Shown here piece after piece: positions 43,883-52,883 of a stretch of DNA of 64,000 nt. The notes under the pieces were generated by a model, which was not told where the DNA came from, did no database searches, and worked only from the letters and a program-made list of their open reading frames with translations. This DNA is from Sphingomonas sp. IC-56 (GTDB lineage: Bacteria > Pseudomonadota > Alphaproteobacteria > Sphingomonadales > Sphingomonadaceae), in NCBI RefSeq assembly GCF_021043375.1, contig NZ_JAJNDV010000011.1, positions 48,728 to 112,727 of the forward strand, in the 5' to 3' direction. The stretch's first letter is position 1. Each line of letters opens with the position of its first letter. A program made the position numbers and the translations under genes.

Positions 43883-46120
43883 ATGGCTCCAGACCATGGC
43901 ACCTCGGGGAGGATCGACCGCCGCACGCTGCTGATCGGCGGCGGCGTGGGCGCGGGGCTGCTGGTTGCCTGGGCCGCATGGCCACGCACCTATCTGCCCA
44001 ATCTGACCGCGGCTGAAGGCGAGACGCTGTTCGGCGCCTGGATCAAGATCGGCACCGACGGCCATGTCACCGTCGCCGTGCCGCAGCTGGAGGAAGGGCA
44101 GGGGGTTTATACCGCGCTGCCCCAGATCGTCGCCGACGAACTCGGCGCCGACTGGAAGCTGGTCGGGGTCGAGCCTGCGCCGCTCAATCCGCTATACGCC
44201 AATCCGCTCGCCGCCGAGACCCTGTTCGAAGCGGCGTTCGCCCGCGTCCCGCACTCGCTGCGCCGCAGCTATGCTACGCGCAACACGCTGATGCTGACCG
44301 GCGGCTCCACCTCGATCCGCAGCTTCGAGGATCAATTGCGCCAGGCCGGTGCCGCCGCCCGCGTGCTGCTGCAAAAGGCCGCGGCGGCGCGTTGGAACGC
44401 CGACTGGCAGACGCTGACCACCAGCCGCGGTTTCGTGGTGAATGGCAGCCAGAAGCTCGGTTTCGGCGAACTCGCTGCCGATGCAGCGGGCGAAAGCCTG
44501 CCCGATCCGCTGCCGCTGCGTGCTGGCGAGGACCGGCTGACCGGCCGCGCCGTGCCCCGGCTCGACGCGCCTGCCAAGGTCGACGGCACCGCCCTGTTCG
44601 CCGCCGATATACGCCTGCCCGACATGCTCCATGCCTCGATCCGCATGGGTCCGACCGGCGACACTGCGCTGCTCAAGCTCGACCGCGCCGCCGCCGACCA
44701 GATTCCGGGCATGCGCGCAGTGGTGACCACCGACGACTGGGTCGCGGCGGTAGCCGATCACTGGTGGGCCGCCGACCGCGCGCTCGACGCGATGCGCCCG
44801 CGCTTCCGCACCCCTGCGCGGGTGGTGAACAGCGACACGATCGACGATGCCCTGTCGGGCGCGCTCAACGGCGACGGCACCCGTCTCGCCTCGACGGGCG
44901 ACCTTGCCGCCGACTTCCGCGGCGCTCGCCTGATCACCGCCGACTACCGCGTCGGCCTTGCGCTCCACGCCACGCTGGAGCCGATGACCTGCACCGCGCA
45001 GTGGAAGGACGGACGCCTTTCCCTCTGGCTCCCGACCCAGGCACCCGCTCTGGCCCGCGCCGCTGCCGCGCATGAAATCAGCGTCGACGAGAACGTGGCC
45101 ACCGTGCATCCGACGCTTGCCGGCGGGTCGTTCGGCGCCAAGCTGGAAGTGCAGATCGCCCGCCAGGCCGCCCGCCTCGCCAGGCATCTTGAACGGCCGG
45201 TGCAGCTCACCTGGCCGCGCGGCGAAGACTTCCGCCACGACCGTTACCGCCCCGCCGTTGCTGGACGCATGGCGGCGAAGCTGGACCAGGCGAACCGCCT
45301 TACCGGCTGGCTCGCCAAGGTAGCCGCGCCGGAGACCAGCCGCGAACTCTCGCAGCGCCTGCTTGGCGAACAGCCGCTCGCCGCCGCCTCGCTCAAGCTC
45401 CACTCGGGCGATCCGGCAGCGGTGGCTGGCGCCGTGCCGCCCTATGCCATTCCCAACCTGGCGGTGGACCACCACTCCGCCGACATCGGCGTGCCCACCG
45501 GATACTGGCGGTCGGGCGCACATAGCTACACCTGCTTCTTCACCGAAAGCTTCGTGGACGAACTTGCCCATGTCGCGCAACAGGAGGCGGTGTCGTTCCG
45601 CATGGCGATGCTCGGCCAGCAGCCTCGCCTTGCCCGCTGCCTGCAAATGGCCGCGCAGCTGGGCGGCTGGCAGGGCGGGCAGCCCGGCAGCGCGCAGGGG
45701 ATCGCCTGCCACGCCTTCCGCGGATCGTACATCGCCGTGCTCGCCGAGGCGCATCTCACCAGCGAACGCCGCGTAAAGGTCGACCGGATCGTCGCCGCGG
45801 TGGACTGTGGCCGGGTGATCAACCCGGACCTCGTCACGCAGCAGATCGAAGGTGGCTTGCTGTTCGGCTTGGCCGCCGCAATCGGCGCCTCGACGGGCTT
45901 CAGCGAAAATGTCGCCGATGTGCGCGACATGTCGGAACTCCGCCTGCCGACGCTCGCTGACGCGCCGGAGATCACGGTGGAGATCGTGCCCAGCGCGGAG
46001 GATCCAGGCGGGGTGAGCGAGCTTGCCGTGGCTCCGGTGGCGCCCGCAATTGCCAACGCCCTGCAAGCGGCTACCGGCATACGCTTCCGCCGCCTCCCCT
46101 TGCTATCGGACCTTGAATGA
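43883..46120 (+). CDS. Tat-exported molybdenum hydroxylase large subunit (IorB-like)
   Basis: A 745-residue member of the xanthine dehydrogenase/isoquinoline 1-oxidoreductase beta-subunit family. The N-terminus [17 protein letters not shown] has the twin-arginine signal. Molybdopterin-binding parts are recognisable: [59 protein letters not shown], and a late [20 protein letters not shown] with the catalytic Glu of the GGxxE motif. The small [2Fe-2S] partner (IorA) is not adjacent, so the enzyme may use a distant one. It overlaps hemH by four bases (ATGA). The substrate is unknown. Confidence 0.87.
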   Translation: MAPDHGTSGRIDRRTLLIGGGVGAGLLVAWAAWPRTYLPNLTAAEGETLFGAWIKIGTDGHVTVAVPQLEEGQGVYTALPQIVADELGADWKLVGVEPAPLNPLYANPLAAETLFEAAFARVPHSLRRSYATRNTLMLTGGSTSIRSFEDQLRQAGAAARVLLQKAAAARWNADWQTLTTSRGFVVNGSQKLGFGELAADAAGESLPDPLPLRAGEDRLTGRAVPRLDAPAKVDGTALFAADIRLPDMLHASIRMGPTGDTALLKLDRAAADQIPGMRAVVTTDDWVAAVADHWWAADRALDAMRPRFRTPARVVNSDTIDDALSGALNGDGTRLASTGDLAADFRGARLITADYRVGLALHATLEPMTCTAQWKDGRLSLWLPTQAPALARAAAAHEISVDENVATVHPTLAGGSFGAKLEVQIARQAARLARHLERPVQLTWPRGEDFRHDRYRPAVAGRMAAKLDQANRLTGWLAKVAAPETSRELSQRLLGEQPLAAASLKLHSGDPAAVAGAVPPYAIPNLAVDHHSADIGVPTGYWRSGAHSYTCFFTESFVDELAHVAQQEAVSFRMAMLGQQPRLARCLQMAAQLGGWQGGQPGSAQGIACHAFRGSYIAVLAEAHLTSERRVKVDRIVAAVDCGRVINPDLVTQQIEGGLLFGLAAAIGASTGFSENVADVRDMSELRLPTLADAPEITVEIVPSAEDPGGVSELAVAPVAPAIANALQAATGIRFRRLPLLSDLE

Positions 46121-47124
46121 AACGCCCCGCCGACCACCCGCCGATCCCCGCGCCGCGCATAGGCGTGTTGCTGGTCAATCTGGGAACGCCCGACGCGCCC
46201 GACGCGCGGTCGGTCCGCCGCTATCTGGGCGAGTTCCTGTCCGATCGGCGCGTTATCGAGATCCCGCAGATCGTGTGGCAGCCAATCCTGCGCGGCATCA
46301 TCCTGACGACGCGGCCGAAGAAGTCGGCGCACGCCTATGCCCAGGTGTGGAGCGAGCAGGGGTCGCCGCTCGCCGCGATCACCCGCGAGCAGGCGCAGAA
46401 GCTGGAAGGCGCGTTCGGCGACGGCGTCATCGTCGACTATGCGATGCGCTACGGCAATCCGGCTATTCAGGACCGGCTTGCCGCACTGAAGGCGCAGGGG
46501 TGCGAACGCATCCTCGTGGCGCCGCTTTACCCGCAATATTGCGCAGCGACGACTGCGACCGCCAATGACATGGCGTTTGCCGGGCTCGCCAAGATGCGCT
46601 GGCAGCCGGCTTTGCGCACCCTGCCGCCCTATTACGATGATCCCGCCTATATCCAGGCGCTTGCCGTTTCGGTGGAGGAGTCGCTCGCCCGGCTCGATTT
46701 CACCCCCGACGCGATCCTCGCCAGCTTCCACGGCATGCCCGAGCGGACGCTGCACCTGGGCGATCCCTATCACTGCCACTGCCGCAAGACTGGAAGGCTG
46801 TTGAGCGAGGCACTGAACCGCGAATTGATCGTCACCTTCCAGTCGCGGTTCGGCCGGGCCAAGTGGCTCGAGCCCGCCACCGACACCGTGCTTGCCGAGC
46901 TGCCGGCCAAGGGGATCAAGCGCGTTGCGCTGGTCGCCCCCGGTTTCTCCGCCGATTGCGTCGAAACGCTGGAAGAGCTGTCGATCCGCGGGCGTGAGAC
47001 ATTCGAGCAGGCCGGCGGCACCGACTTTGCCTATCTGCCGTGCCTAAACGCTACGGAACGCGGCGTCGCGATGCTGCGCAACATTTTGCAACGGGAACTT
47101 GCAGGCTGGACCGACGCTACGTAG
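46117..47124 (+). CDS. hemH: Ferrochelatase
   Basis: A 335-residue enzyme that inserts Fe2+ into protoporphyrin IX. GVLLVNLGTPDAP, the FLSDRRVIEIP segment, APLYPQYCAATTA and LASFHGMPERTLHLGDPY with the metal-site H205 are family signatures, and the ending ETLEEL supplies the conserved Glu. Length is standard. Its start overlaps the molybdenum hydroxylase gene, an unusual partner. No C-terminal Fe-S or membrane extension is seen. phaB follows 30 bases later. Confidence 0.95.
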   Translation: MKRPADHPPIPAPRIGVLLVNLGTPDAPDARSVRRYLGEFLSDRRVIEIPQIVWQPILRGIILTTRPKKSAHAYAQVWSEQGSPLAAITREQAQKLEGAFGDGVIVDYAMRYGNPAIQDRLAALKAQGCERILVAPLYPQYCAATTATANDMAFAGLAKMRWQPALRTLPPYYDDPAYIQALAVSVEESLARLDFTPDAILASFHGMPERTLHLGDPYHCHCRKTGRLLSEALNRELIVTFQSRFGRAKWLEPATDTVLAELPAKGIKRVALVAPGFSADCVETLEELSIRGRETFEQAGGTDFAYLPCLNATERGVAMLRNILQRELAGWTDAT

Positions 47125-47154
47125 CGTCGGTGGGATCAAGAGAGGGATGCAGAT

Positions 47155-47877
47155 ATGGCACGCGTAGCAATCGTAACCGGCGGCACGCGCGGCATCGGAG
47201 AGGCGATCAGCCTGGCGCTCAACGAACTGGGCGTAACCGTTGCTGCGAATTATGCGGGTAATGAGGAGAAGGCGCGGGCCTTTACCGAGCGCACCGGGAT
47301 CGCGGCCTATCGTTGGGACGTGGGCGATTTCGATGCCTGTGCAGCGGGCGTGGCGCAGGTCGCCGCCGATCTCGGCCCGGTCGACATCGTGGTCAACAAT
47401 GCCGGCGTCACCCGCGATGGCACCATCCTGAAGATGGACCGCGACATGTGGGAGGACGTGATCCGCATCAACCTGGGCGGCTGCTTCAACATGGCGCATG
47501 CGGCGTTCCCCGGCATGCGCCAGCGCAAATGGGGCCGCATCGTCAACATCGGGTCGATTAACGGCCAGGCGGGCCAATATGGTCAGGTGAACTATGCCGC
47601 CGCCAAATCCGGCATTCATGGCTTTACCAAAGCACTTGCACAGGAAGGCGCGCGGTTCGGCGTGACCGTGAACGCAATCGCGCCGGGCTATATCGACACC
47701 GACATGGTGGCTGCGGTTCCCGCCGATGTGTTGGACAAGATCGTCGCCAAGATCCCGGTCGGGCGCCTGGGCCAAGCGAGCGAGATCGCCCGCGGCGTCG
47801 CGTTCCTCTGCTCGGAAGAGGCCGGGTTCGTGACCGGATCGACGCTGTCGATCAATGGCGGGCAGCACATGTATTGA
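47155..47877 (+). CDS. phaB: Acetoacetyl-CoA reductase PhaB
   Basis: A 240-residue SDR enzyme that reduces acetoacetyl-CoA to (R)-3-hydroxybutyryl-CoA, the monomer for PhaC. VTGGTRGIGEAI binds NADPH; NNAG, S134, Y147 and K151 are the catalytic set; NIGSINGQAGQYGQVNYAAA is the PhaB-specific stretch, distinguishing it from FabG. ATG 47155 follows an AGAGAGGGA. It lies 16 kb from phaC and is not next to a phaA gene, which is elsewhere. Confidence 0.94.
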   Translation: MARVAIVTGGTRGIGEAISLALNELGVTVAANYAGNEEKARAFTERTGIAAYRWDVGDFDACAAGVAQVAADLGPVDIVVNNAGVTRDGTILKMDRDMWEDVIRINLGGCFNMAHAAFPGMRQRKWGRIVNIGSINGQAGQYGQVNYAAAKSGIHGFTKALAQEGARFGVTVNAIAPGYIDTDMVAAVPADVLDKIVAKIPVGRLGQASEIARGVAFLCSEEAGFVTGSTLSINGGQHMY

Positions 47878-47885
47878 CGGTGCGG

Positions 47886-47907
47886 GCGGGGGTCGTTCGA
47901 TCCCCGC
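47886..47907 (+). terminator. Hairpin after phaB (possible terminator)
   Basis: GCGGGGGTC (47886-47894) and GATCCCCGC (47899-47907) form a 9-bp stem with one G-T pair and a GTTC loop, 9 bases after the phaB stop. Only two T follow, so termination is uncertain. Confidence 0.4.
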
Positions 47908-48046
47908 TTACTGCCGCTCGGCAGGGTCAACGGAAAAGGGGCCGGTGCCTATCGGTACCGACCCCTATCCCCTCGATACGCTACGCGAGGGAAACTGCTC
48001 GTTCGAACAATGCGCCACCCATGGATTGGTTGCATTGACGCGTTCC

Positions 48047-48072
48047 TGAACAGAACTGTTATCTCCTGTTCA
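48047..48072. promoter_or_regulatory. 7-bp inverted repeat upstream of the phytase-like gene
   Basis: TGAACAG (48047-48053) and CTGTTCA (48066-48072) flank a 12-base centre that includes another ACTGTT. It is 36 bases before the start at 48108, so it could be an operator or mRNA hairpin. Chance occurrence is possible. Confidence 0.3.
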
Positions 48073-48107
48073 TCTTCAAAGCGCTGGCTCGGGCCGCGCA
48101 AAGGGCT

Positions 48108-49106
48108 ATGACCGCGCCGATGCGTGGCGTTCTTCCGCTCCTGGCCGTGGTTTCCCTGTTCACGCAGACAAGTTCGACGGCGAGCATCCGCCAGATGCTG
48201 GGCGATCGCCCGAACATGGCCGCGCACCCGGTGGTGCTGGACCCCGGCCATCCCGAACGCACGCAAGTGGGTGCGCTGACCTGGCTGGGCGGGGTGCGGC
48301 TGACGAGCGATGATCCCGTGTTCGGCAGCTTTTCAGCGATGCTGATCCAGGGCGACCGGTTCACTCTGCTCAGCGACTATGGCAACCTCGTGCAGTTTCG
48401 CATGGGAGCCGATTGGCGCCCGCGGGAGGTGTCGTTCGCCGACTTGCCCGGCGGGCCGGGGACCGGCTGGGAAAAGCGCCAGCGCGACGCGGAGTCGATG
48501 ACCGCAGATCCTGCGACCGGTCAGGTCTGGGTCGGTTTCGAATGGGCAAACGCCATCTGGCGCTTCGACGGCGCGTTCAGCCGTGCCGAGGCGCATGCCA
48601 TGCCAAAGGCCATGCGCGACTGGCCGACCGGCGGAGGGCCAGAGGCGATGCTGCGGCGGCGCGACGGCAGCTTCCTGGTCATCAGCGAGGATGCCCGGCC
48701 CAAGGACGACGAGCATTCCGCTGCGCGTCGCGGGCTGCATTTTGCCGGCGATCCCACGGATAAGGGGCGGGAGCCGATGTCCTTCCTGTATGTGCCGCCG
48801 GCGGGCTATGATCCGGTCGACATGGCCGAGCTGCCCGACGGCCGCGTGCTCGTGCTCAACCGGCGCTTCTCCATCCCCGACCTGTTCACCGCCAAGCTGA
48901 CGCTGATCGACCCGCGCCGCCTGCGCGCCGGACAGGTGCTGCGCGGCCGCGAACTCGCCACGCTCGCCCCGCCGCTGCTGCACGACAATTACGAAGCGCT
49001 GGCGGTCAGCCAGGAAGGGGCGGACACGATCATATGGATCGCGTCGGACGATAATGGCGAGATCTGGGAGCAGTCGCTGCTGCTGAAGTTCAAGCTTACG
49101 CTCTGA
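48108..49106 (+). CDS. Esterase-like activity of phytase family protein
   Basis: A 332-residue protein with a hydrophobic N-terminus (about 5-20) that is probably a signal peptide, followed by a six-bladed beta-propeller-like sequence. LTWLGGVRLTSDDPVFGSFS, RFTLLSDYG, RDAESMTADPATGQVWVGFE, GGPEAMLRRRDGSFLVISED, and NYEALAVSQE match the phytase-like esterase family (PF13449). Enzyme activity is not proven for this family. It is a single gene with 230 bases upstream and is convergent with rpmB. Confidence 0.85.
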   Translation: MTAPMRGVLPLLAVVSLFTQTSSTASIRQMLGDRPNMAAHPVVLDPGHPERTQVGALTWLGGVRLTSDDPVFGSFSAMLIQGDRFTLLSDYGNLVQFRMGADWRPREVSFADLPGGPGTGWEKRQRDAESMTADPATGQVWVGFEWANAIWRFDGAFSRAEAHAMPKAMRDWPTGGGPEAMLRRRDGSFLVISEDARPKDDEHSAARRGLHFAGDPTDKGREPMSFLYVPPAGYDPVDMAELPDGRVLVLNRRFSIPDLFTAKLTLIDPRRLRAGQVLRGRELATLAPPLLHDNYEALAVSQEGADTIIWIASDDNGEIWEQSLLLKFKLTL

Positions 49107-49229
49107 GCCTAACCCTCGCGCAACGACGAAAGCCCCGGCCGCTCCTGCGAGCGCCCGAGGCACAAACGCGTAAACTCCCGCAGGGGCGGGGGTGCGCCTC
49201 CGGTGCACTCAGGCACCGGCGAATGGGGA

Positions 49230-49247
49230 GGGCACCTTTCGGTGCCC
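49230..49247 (-). terminator. Hairpin after rpmB (probable terminator)
   Basis: Read on the minus strand, GGGCACC-GAAA-GGTGCCC is a perfect 7-bp stem with a stable GAAA tetraloop, starting 7 bases after the rpmB stop. The following bases are only weakly T-rich. A second small hairpin, CCGGTG/CACCGG at 49200-49219, lies just beyond. Confidence 0.5.
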
Positions 49248-49253
49248 CGCCAC

Positions 49254-49553
49254 TCAGGCCGCTTCGGCGGTCTGGGTCGCAGCCTTGCGCACTTCGCGCT
49301 TCAGGCGGCGTGCACGCAGCGAGAGGTCCTCGTCGCGGGTCTTAAGCAGCCAGTTGTCCAGGCCACCGTTATGCTCGACCGAACGCAGACCGTGGGTCGA
49401 CACGCGCAGGCGGATGCTGCGGCCCAGCGAATCGGAGATCAGCGTCACGTTCTGCAGGTTGGGCAGGAAGGTACGCTTGGTCTTGTTGTTGGCGTGGGAG
49501 ACGTTGTGTCCCACCTGCCGGCCCTTGCCGGTCAGCTCGCAAATGCGCGACAT
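49254..49553 (-). CDS. rpmB: 50S ribosomal protein L28
   Basis: A 99-residue ribosomal protein. [56 protein letters not shown] and the basic C-terminus are standard for the longer alphaproteobacterial L28. The in-frame extension upstream is noise. It is monocistronic here, with no rpmG next to it. Confidence 0.97.
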   Translation of the reverse strand: MSRICELTGKGRQVGHNVSHANNKTKRTFLPNLQNVTLISDSLGRSIRLRVSTHGLRSVEHNGGLDNWLLKTRDEDLSLRARRLKREVRKAATQTAEAA

Positions 49554-49754
49554 CGCTTCAGATCCTGAGTTGCGGCCTAAGCCGGAAAGGCCGCGCCAGT
49601 ACCGCCTAAGCGGTGGGGCGTCAACCGATTCTCCGCATGAAGGTGCCCTGTCACCCCATGCGATAAGGTCCAAATAGGGCGGTGGGGCGGCGCAGGCAAC
49701 CAGGCGGGGCGCCATGCGTTGGTTACGCAGCCGATTTGAAAGGAAACCTGAATC

Positions 49755-50018
49755 ATGCGCTTGATCCTCGTCCTGCTCGGGCTGGCGGCCTTGGTCGTGG
49801 TGGGCCTGCTTGCCACCGGCATGATCAGCCTGGACGCCTATGGCGGGCGCCTGCCCACCGTGTCGGCGGAAACTGGCAAGGTCGCGATCGGCAGCAGCAA
49901 CCGCACGATGGAAGTGCCCACGGTGGAGATGCGCAACACCACGGTCTCGCTGCCGACCATTGAAGTGCAAAAGGCGCCGGAAGCGGCTCCTGCGCCAACG
50001 CCGGTGCCGGCACAGTGA
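49755..50018 (+). CDS. Small membrane-anchored protein of unknown function
   Basis: An 87-residue protein with one N-terminal helix (about 2-23), a polar middle part with three repeated short threonine- and valine-rich segments ([18 protein letters not shown]) and an Ala/Pro-rich tail. No known family recognised. A strong AAAGGAAA lies upstream of ATG 49755. The stop overlaps the start of the Pmp3-like gene as GTGA, so both are made together. Confidence 0.75.
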   Translation: MRLILVLLGLAALVVVGLLATGMISLDAYGGRLPTVSAETGKVAIGSSNRTMEVPTVEMRNTTVSLPTIEVQKAPEAAPAPTPVPAQ

Positions 50019-50206
50019 GCGGCGCGACGCCGGGGCGAATCGCAGCGGCGGTGCTGTTGCCGCCGCTGGGCGTGTACCTGGCGAGGGGCGCAGGCCGTGA
50101 CTTCGCCATCGCCTGTGGCCTGACGGTGCTCGGCTATCTGCCCGGCATGGCGTTCGCGCTGTGGAGCGTGCTTCGCGGGGAGGCTCCGCGTCCGGTCACA
50201 GCCTGA
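50015..50206 (+). CDS. YqaE/Pmp3 family small membrane protein
   Basis: A 63-residue protein with two hydrophobic helices (about 8-23 and 30-52). [38 protein letters not shown] is the compact two-helix core of the family, related to Pmp3 proteins that affect membrane potential and salt tolerance. It starts with GTG 50015, overlapping the upstream gene. tadA follows 38 bases later. Confidence 0.8.
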   Translation: MSGATPGRIAAAVLLPPLGVYLARGAGRDFAIACGLTVLGYLPGMAFALWSVLRGEAPRPVTA

Positions 50207-50244
50207 GGCGTGACGCGCGGGCCCAGGCGCGATAGGCCGGGGCC

Positions 50245-50694
50245 ATGTTTCCCTTGCCCGAACCGATGCGCCTGGCGCTCGCCGCCGCTGCCGATGCCGC
50301 CACGCGCGGCGAAGTGCCGGTTGGCGCGGCGGTGGTGCGGGACGGCCGGGTCATTGCGGTAGCGGCCAACGCGCCGCGCACGCTGCATGACCCCACTGCG
50401 CATGCCGAAATGCTCGCCATCCGCGAGGCGGCACGCATCTTTGGACGCGAGCGGCTGGAGGACTGCGACCTGTGGGTGACGCTGGAGCCCTGTGCGATGT
50501 GCGCCGGAGCGATCGCCCATGCCCGAATCGCGCGGCTCTATTGGGGCGCCGGTGACGCAAAGGGCGGCGCCGTGGAGCACGGCCCGCGCTTTTTCACCCA
50601 GCCGACCTGTCACCACCGGCCCGAACTCTATCCCGGCATTGGTGAGGCCGAGGCCGGCGGGCTGTTGCGAGCGTTCTTCCGGGCGCGGCGGTAG
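50245..50694 (+). CDS. tadA: tRNA-specific adenosine deaminase TadA
   Basis: A 149-residue zinc enzyme that converts A34 to inosine in tRNA(Arg). The zinc site is H53 and E55 in THAHAEM-like TAHAEMLAI, C83 and C86 in LEPCAMCAGAI. VPVGAAVVRDGRVI and YWGAGDAKGGAVEHGPRFF are normal for the bacterial family. It ends before a convergent OmpA gene, with a strong hairpin between. Confidence 0.93.
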   Translation: MFPLPEPMRLALAAAADAATRGEVPVGAAVVRDGRVIAVAANAPRTLHDPTAHAEMLAIREAARIFGRERLEDCDLWVTLEPCAMCAGAIAHARIARLYWGAGDAKGGAVEHGPRFFTQPTCHHRPELYPGIGEAEAGGLLRAFFRARR

Positions 50695-50701
50695 TGGAGC
50701 A

Positions 50702-50730
50702 CCAATCCTCCCCTTTCAGAGGAGGATTGG
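50702..50730. repeat. CCTCC-type hairpin between tadA and the OmpA lipoprotein gene
   Basis: CCAATCCTCC (50702-50711) and GGAGGATTGG (50721-50730) form a perfect 10-bp stem with a 9-base loop (CCTTTCAGA). It lies between two convergent genes and has short A/T stretches on both sides, so bidirectional termination is possible. Confidence 0.6.
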
Positions 50731-50736
50731 GAAACG

Positions 50737-51408
50737 TCAGCCCAAATTGCCCTGCGTCACCGGGACAAGCTTGATCTCGACGCGCCGATTCGCGGCCTTG
50801 CCGTCTTCGGTTTCGTTGCTGGCGATCGGCTGGGTCTCGCCAAAGCCGCGGGTCGCCAGGCGTGCAGTCTCGACGCCGCGCCCGGCCAGGTAATCGGCGA
50901 CTGCGGTCGCACGCCGTTCCGACAGCGTCAGATTATAAGCATCGCTGCCGGTCGAATCGGTGTGCCCGTACACATCGACATAGGTCTGGCGATATTCGCG
51001 CAGCACATCGGCGACCTGATCGAGCGTCGGTCGGAACTGCGGCTGGACGCTCGCCTGGTTGGTGGCGAAGGTGATGCCAGAGGGCATGCTGAGCACCAGA
51101 TCGTCGCCCTGGCGGATAACCTGTACGTCGGTGCCCGCGGTGCGGCGGCGCAGTTCCTGCTCCTGGCGGTCCATATATGCGCCGATGCCGGCACCCGCGA
51201 GCGCACCGATGCCGGCGCCCAGGATCTTTTCGGTACGGTCCCGCCGCCCGCCGACCAGGTCGCCCAACAGATAGCCGCCGACCGCGCCCACGCCGCCGCC
51301 GATCGCCGCCTTGGACACGCGCCGCTCGCCTGTGACGGGATCGGTCACACAGCCCGTCGTCAGCGTTGCGGCCGCGAGTCCAGCCATCAGCCATGCCTTG
51401 CGCATCAT
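50737..51408 (-). CDS. OmpA-family lipoprotein with glycine-zipper domain
   Basis: A 223-residue outer-membrane lipoprotein. The lipobox is LTTGC with C20. Residues about 36-80 are a glycine-zipper (GGGVGAVGGYLLGDLVGG, GAGIGALAGAGIGAYMD). The C-terminal OmpA domain (about 110-220) has VYGHTDSTGSDAYNLTLSERRA with the Asp and Arg that hold diaminopimelate of peptidoglycan. ATG 51408 has AAGGAA at eight bases; ATG 51405 is next. It anchors the outer membrane to the cell wall. Confidence 0.9.
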   Translation of the reverse strand: MMRKAWLMAGLAAATLTTGCVTDPVTGERRVSKAAIGGGVGAVGGYLLGDLVGGRRDRTEKILGAGIGALAGAGIGAYMDRQEQELRRRTAGTDVQVIRQGDDLVLSMPSGITFATNQASVQPQFRPTLDQVADVLREYRQTYVDVYGHTDSTGSDAYNLTLSERRATAVADYLAGRGVETARLATRGFGETQPIASNETEDGKAANRRVEIKLVPVTQGNLG

Positions 51409-51545
51409 TCCTGCATTCCTTTTTGTTTCGCTTGGATCTTCGTCCAACCCGCCGCTCGCGGCGCTTGTTCCGGCATCACAACCAGCAAGACCGCTACAAG
51501 TTTGTTGTGAAGCCCCCGACTCTGCCTGTATGGCGTCCGCACATC

Positions 51546-52844
51546 ATGGACGCCCCCTTTCCCTGGATCGACGTCGCGATCATCCTCGTGCTGATCGCCA
51601 TTAATGGCATTTTCTCGATGTCGGAGCTGGCGATCGTATCCGCCCGCCCGGCGCGGCTGGAGGGGATGGCGCGTACCAGCAAGGGCGCAGCCACGGCGAT
51701 CCGCCTGGCGGCTGACCCCGGCAAGTTCCTTTCCACCGTGCAGATCGGCATCACGTTGATCGGCATCGTCGCGGGCGCCTATTCCGGCTCCAGCCTCGGC
51801 ACGCCGGTGGCGCAGCGGCTCCAGGGGCTGCTCGGGCTGGACGCAGAGACGGCGCAAACCGCCGGCATCGCGCTGGTGATCGCCATCACCACCTATGCCT
51901 CGCTGATCGTCGGCGAGCTGGTGCCCAAGCAGTTCGCGCTGCGCTCGCCCGAGCCGATTGCCGCCGTCATGGCGCTGCCGATGCTGTGGCTCAGCCGCAT
52001 CACTGCGCCGGTCGTGTGGCTGCTCGACCGCTCCAGCGCGCTGGTGTTCCGCCTGATCGGCCTCAAGCGCGAATCGGAGAACCGCGTCACGGCCGAGGAG
52101 CTTCACCTGCTCGTCGCCGAAGCCTCTAAATCCGGCGTGATCGAGGAACATGAGCGTTCGATCATCTCGGGCGTGGTCCGACTGGCCGACCGCCCGGTTC
52201 GCGAAGTGATGACGCCGCGTACCGATGTTGACTGGCTCGACGTCGATCTCGACGCGGCCGGCATCCGCGAGGCGCTGTTGCAGACGCCGCACACCCGCCT
52301 TCCCGTCGCGGAAGGGTCGATCGACTCGGTGATCGGCGTCGTGCAGGCGCGCGACATCGCCGCCGCGCTGTTCCGGGGCGAGGCGCTCGATCTGCGCCGA
52401 CTGATGCGCCCCGCGCCGGTGCTTCCCGACCAGGTCGATGCGATGGACGCCTTGGGTGCCCTGCGCCGTGCCGAGGTTCCCATGGGCTTCGTCCATGACG
52501 AGTATGGCCATTTCGAAGGCATCGTCACGCCGGCCAACCTGCTCGCGGCGATCGCTGGCGAGTTCGCGTCGGACGCGGAGCCCGGCGAGCACCCGAACCT
52601 GATCGTGCGCGAGGACGGCTCCTATCTGGTCTCGGGGCAGATGCCGGCGGACGCGCTGGCCGAACGCATCGGCCTCGAGCTGCCTGAGGACCGCGACTAT
52701 GCCACCGTCGCCGGCCTCGCGCTCGCGATCCTCAAGCACCTGCCGCAGGAAGGTGAGACCTTCACCGAGCAGGGCTGGATCTTCGAAGTCGTCGACATGG
52801 ACGGCCGCAAGATCGACAAGCTGCTGGTCCGTCAGGAAGACTGA
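51546..52844 (+). CDS. CNNM/CBS-domain membrane protein (CorC/HlyC family)
   Basis: A 432-residue protein in three parts: a DUF21/CNNM membrane domain (about 1-195) with MSELAIVSARPARLEGMA, a pair of CBS domains (about 205-335) with REVMTPRTDVDWLD, and a C-terminal CorC_HlyC domain with YGHFEGIVTPANLLAAI. Relatives transport or sense magnesium or cobalt. Homologues are often called hemolysins, which is misleading. ATG 51546 is chosen; the frame from 51366 adds 60 unlikely residues. Confidence 0.92.
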   Translation: MDAPFPWIDVAIILVLIAINGIFSMSELAIVSARPARLEGMARTSKGAATAIRLAADPGKFLSTVQIGITLIGIVAGAYSGSSLGTPVAQRLQGLLGLDAETAQTAGIALVIAITTYASLIVGELVPKQFALRSPEPIAAVMALPMLWLSRITAPVVWLLDRSSALVFRLIGLKRESENRVTAEELHLLVAEASKSGVIEEHERSIISGVVRLADRPVREVMTPRTDVDWLDVDLDAAGIREALLQTPHTRLPVAEGSIDSVIGVVQARDIAAALFRGEALDLRRLMRPAPVLPDQVDAMDALGALRRAEVPMGFVHDEYGHFEGIVTPANLLAAIAGEFASDAEPGEHPNLIVREDGSYLVSGQMPADALAERIGLELPEDRDYATVAGLALAILKHLPQEGETFTEQGWIFEVVDMDGRKIDKLLVRQED

Positions 52845-52883
52845 CGGCGCGGCCGGAGCCGCGCGTTACGCTCCGTCGGCGGC

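Noticed and set aside
44192..46066. A 624-codon antisense frame over the molybdenum hydroxylase
   Set aside because: The forward protein has a twin-arginine signal and molybdopterin motifs; the reverse frame shows none.
47886..47907. GGTCGTTCGATCCCC resembles a tRNA T-arm
   Set aside because: No acceptor stem, anticodon arm or D-arm can be drawn around it; it fits better as a hairpin after phaB.
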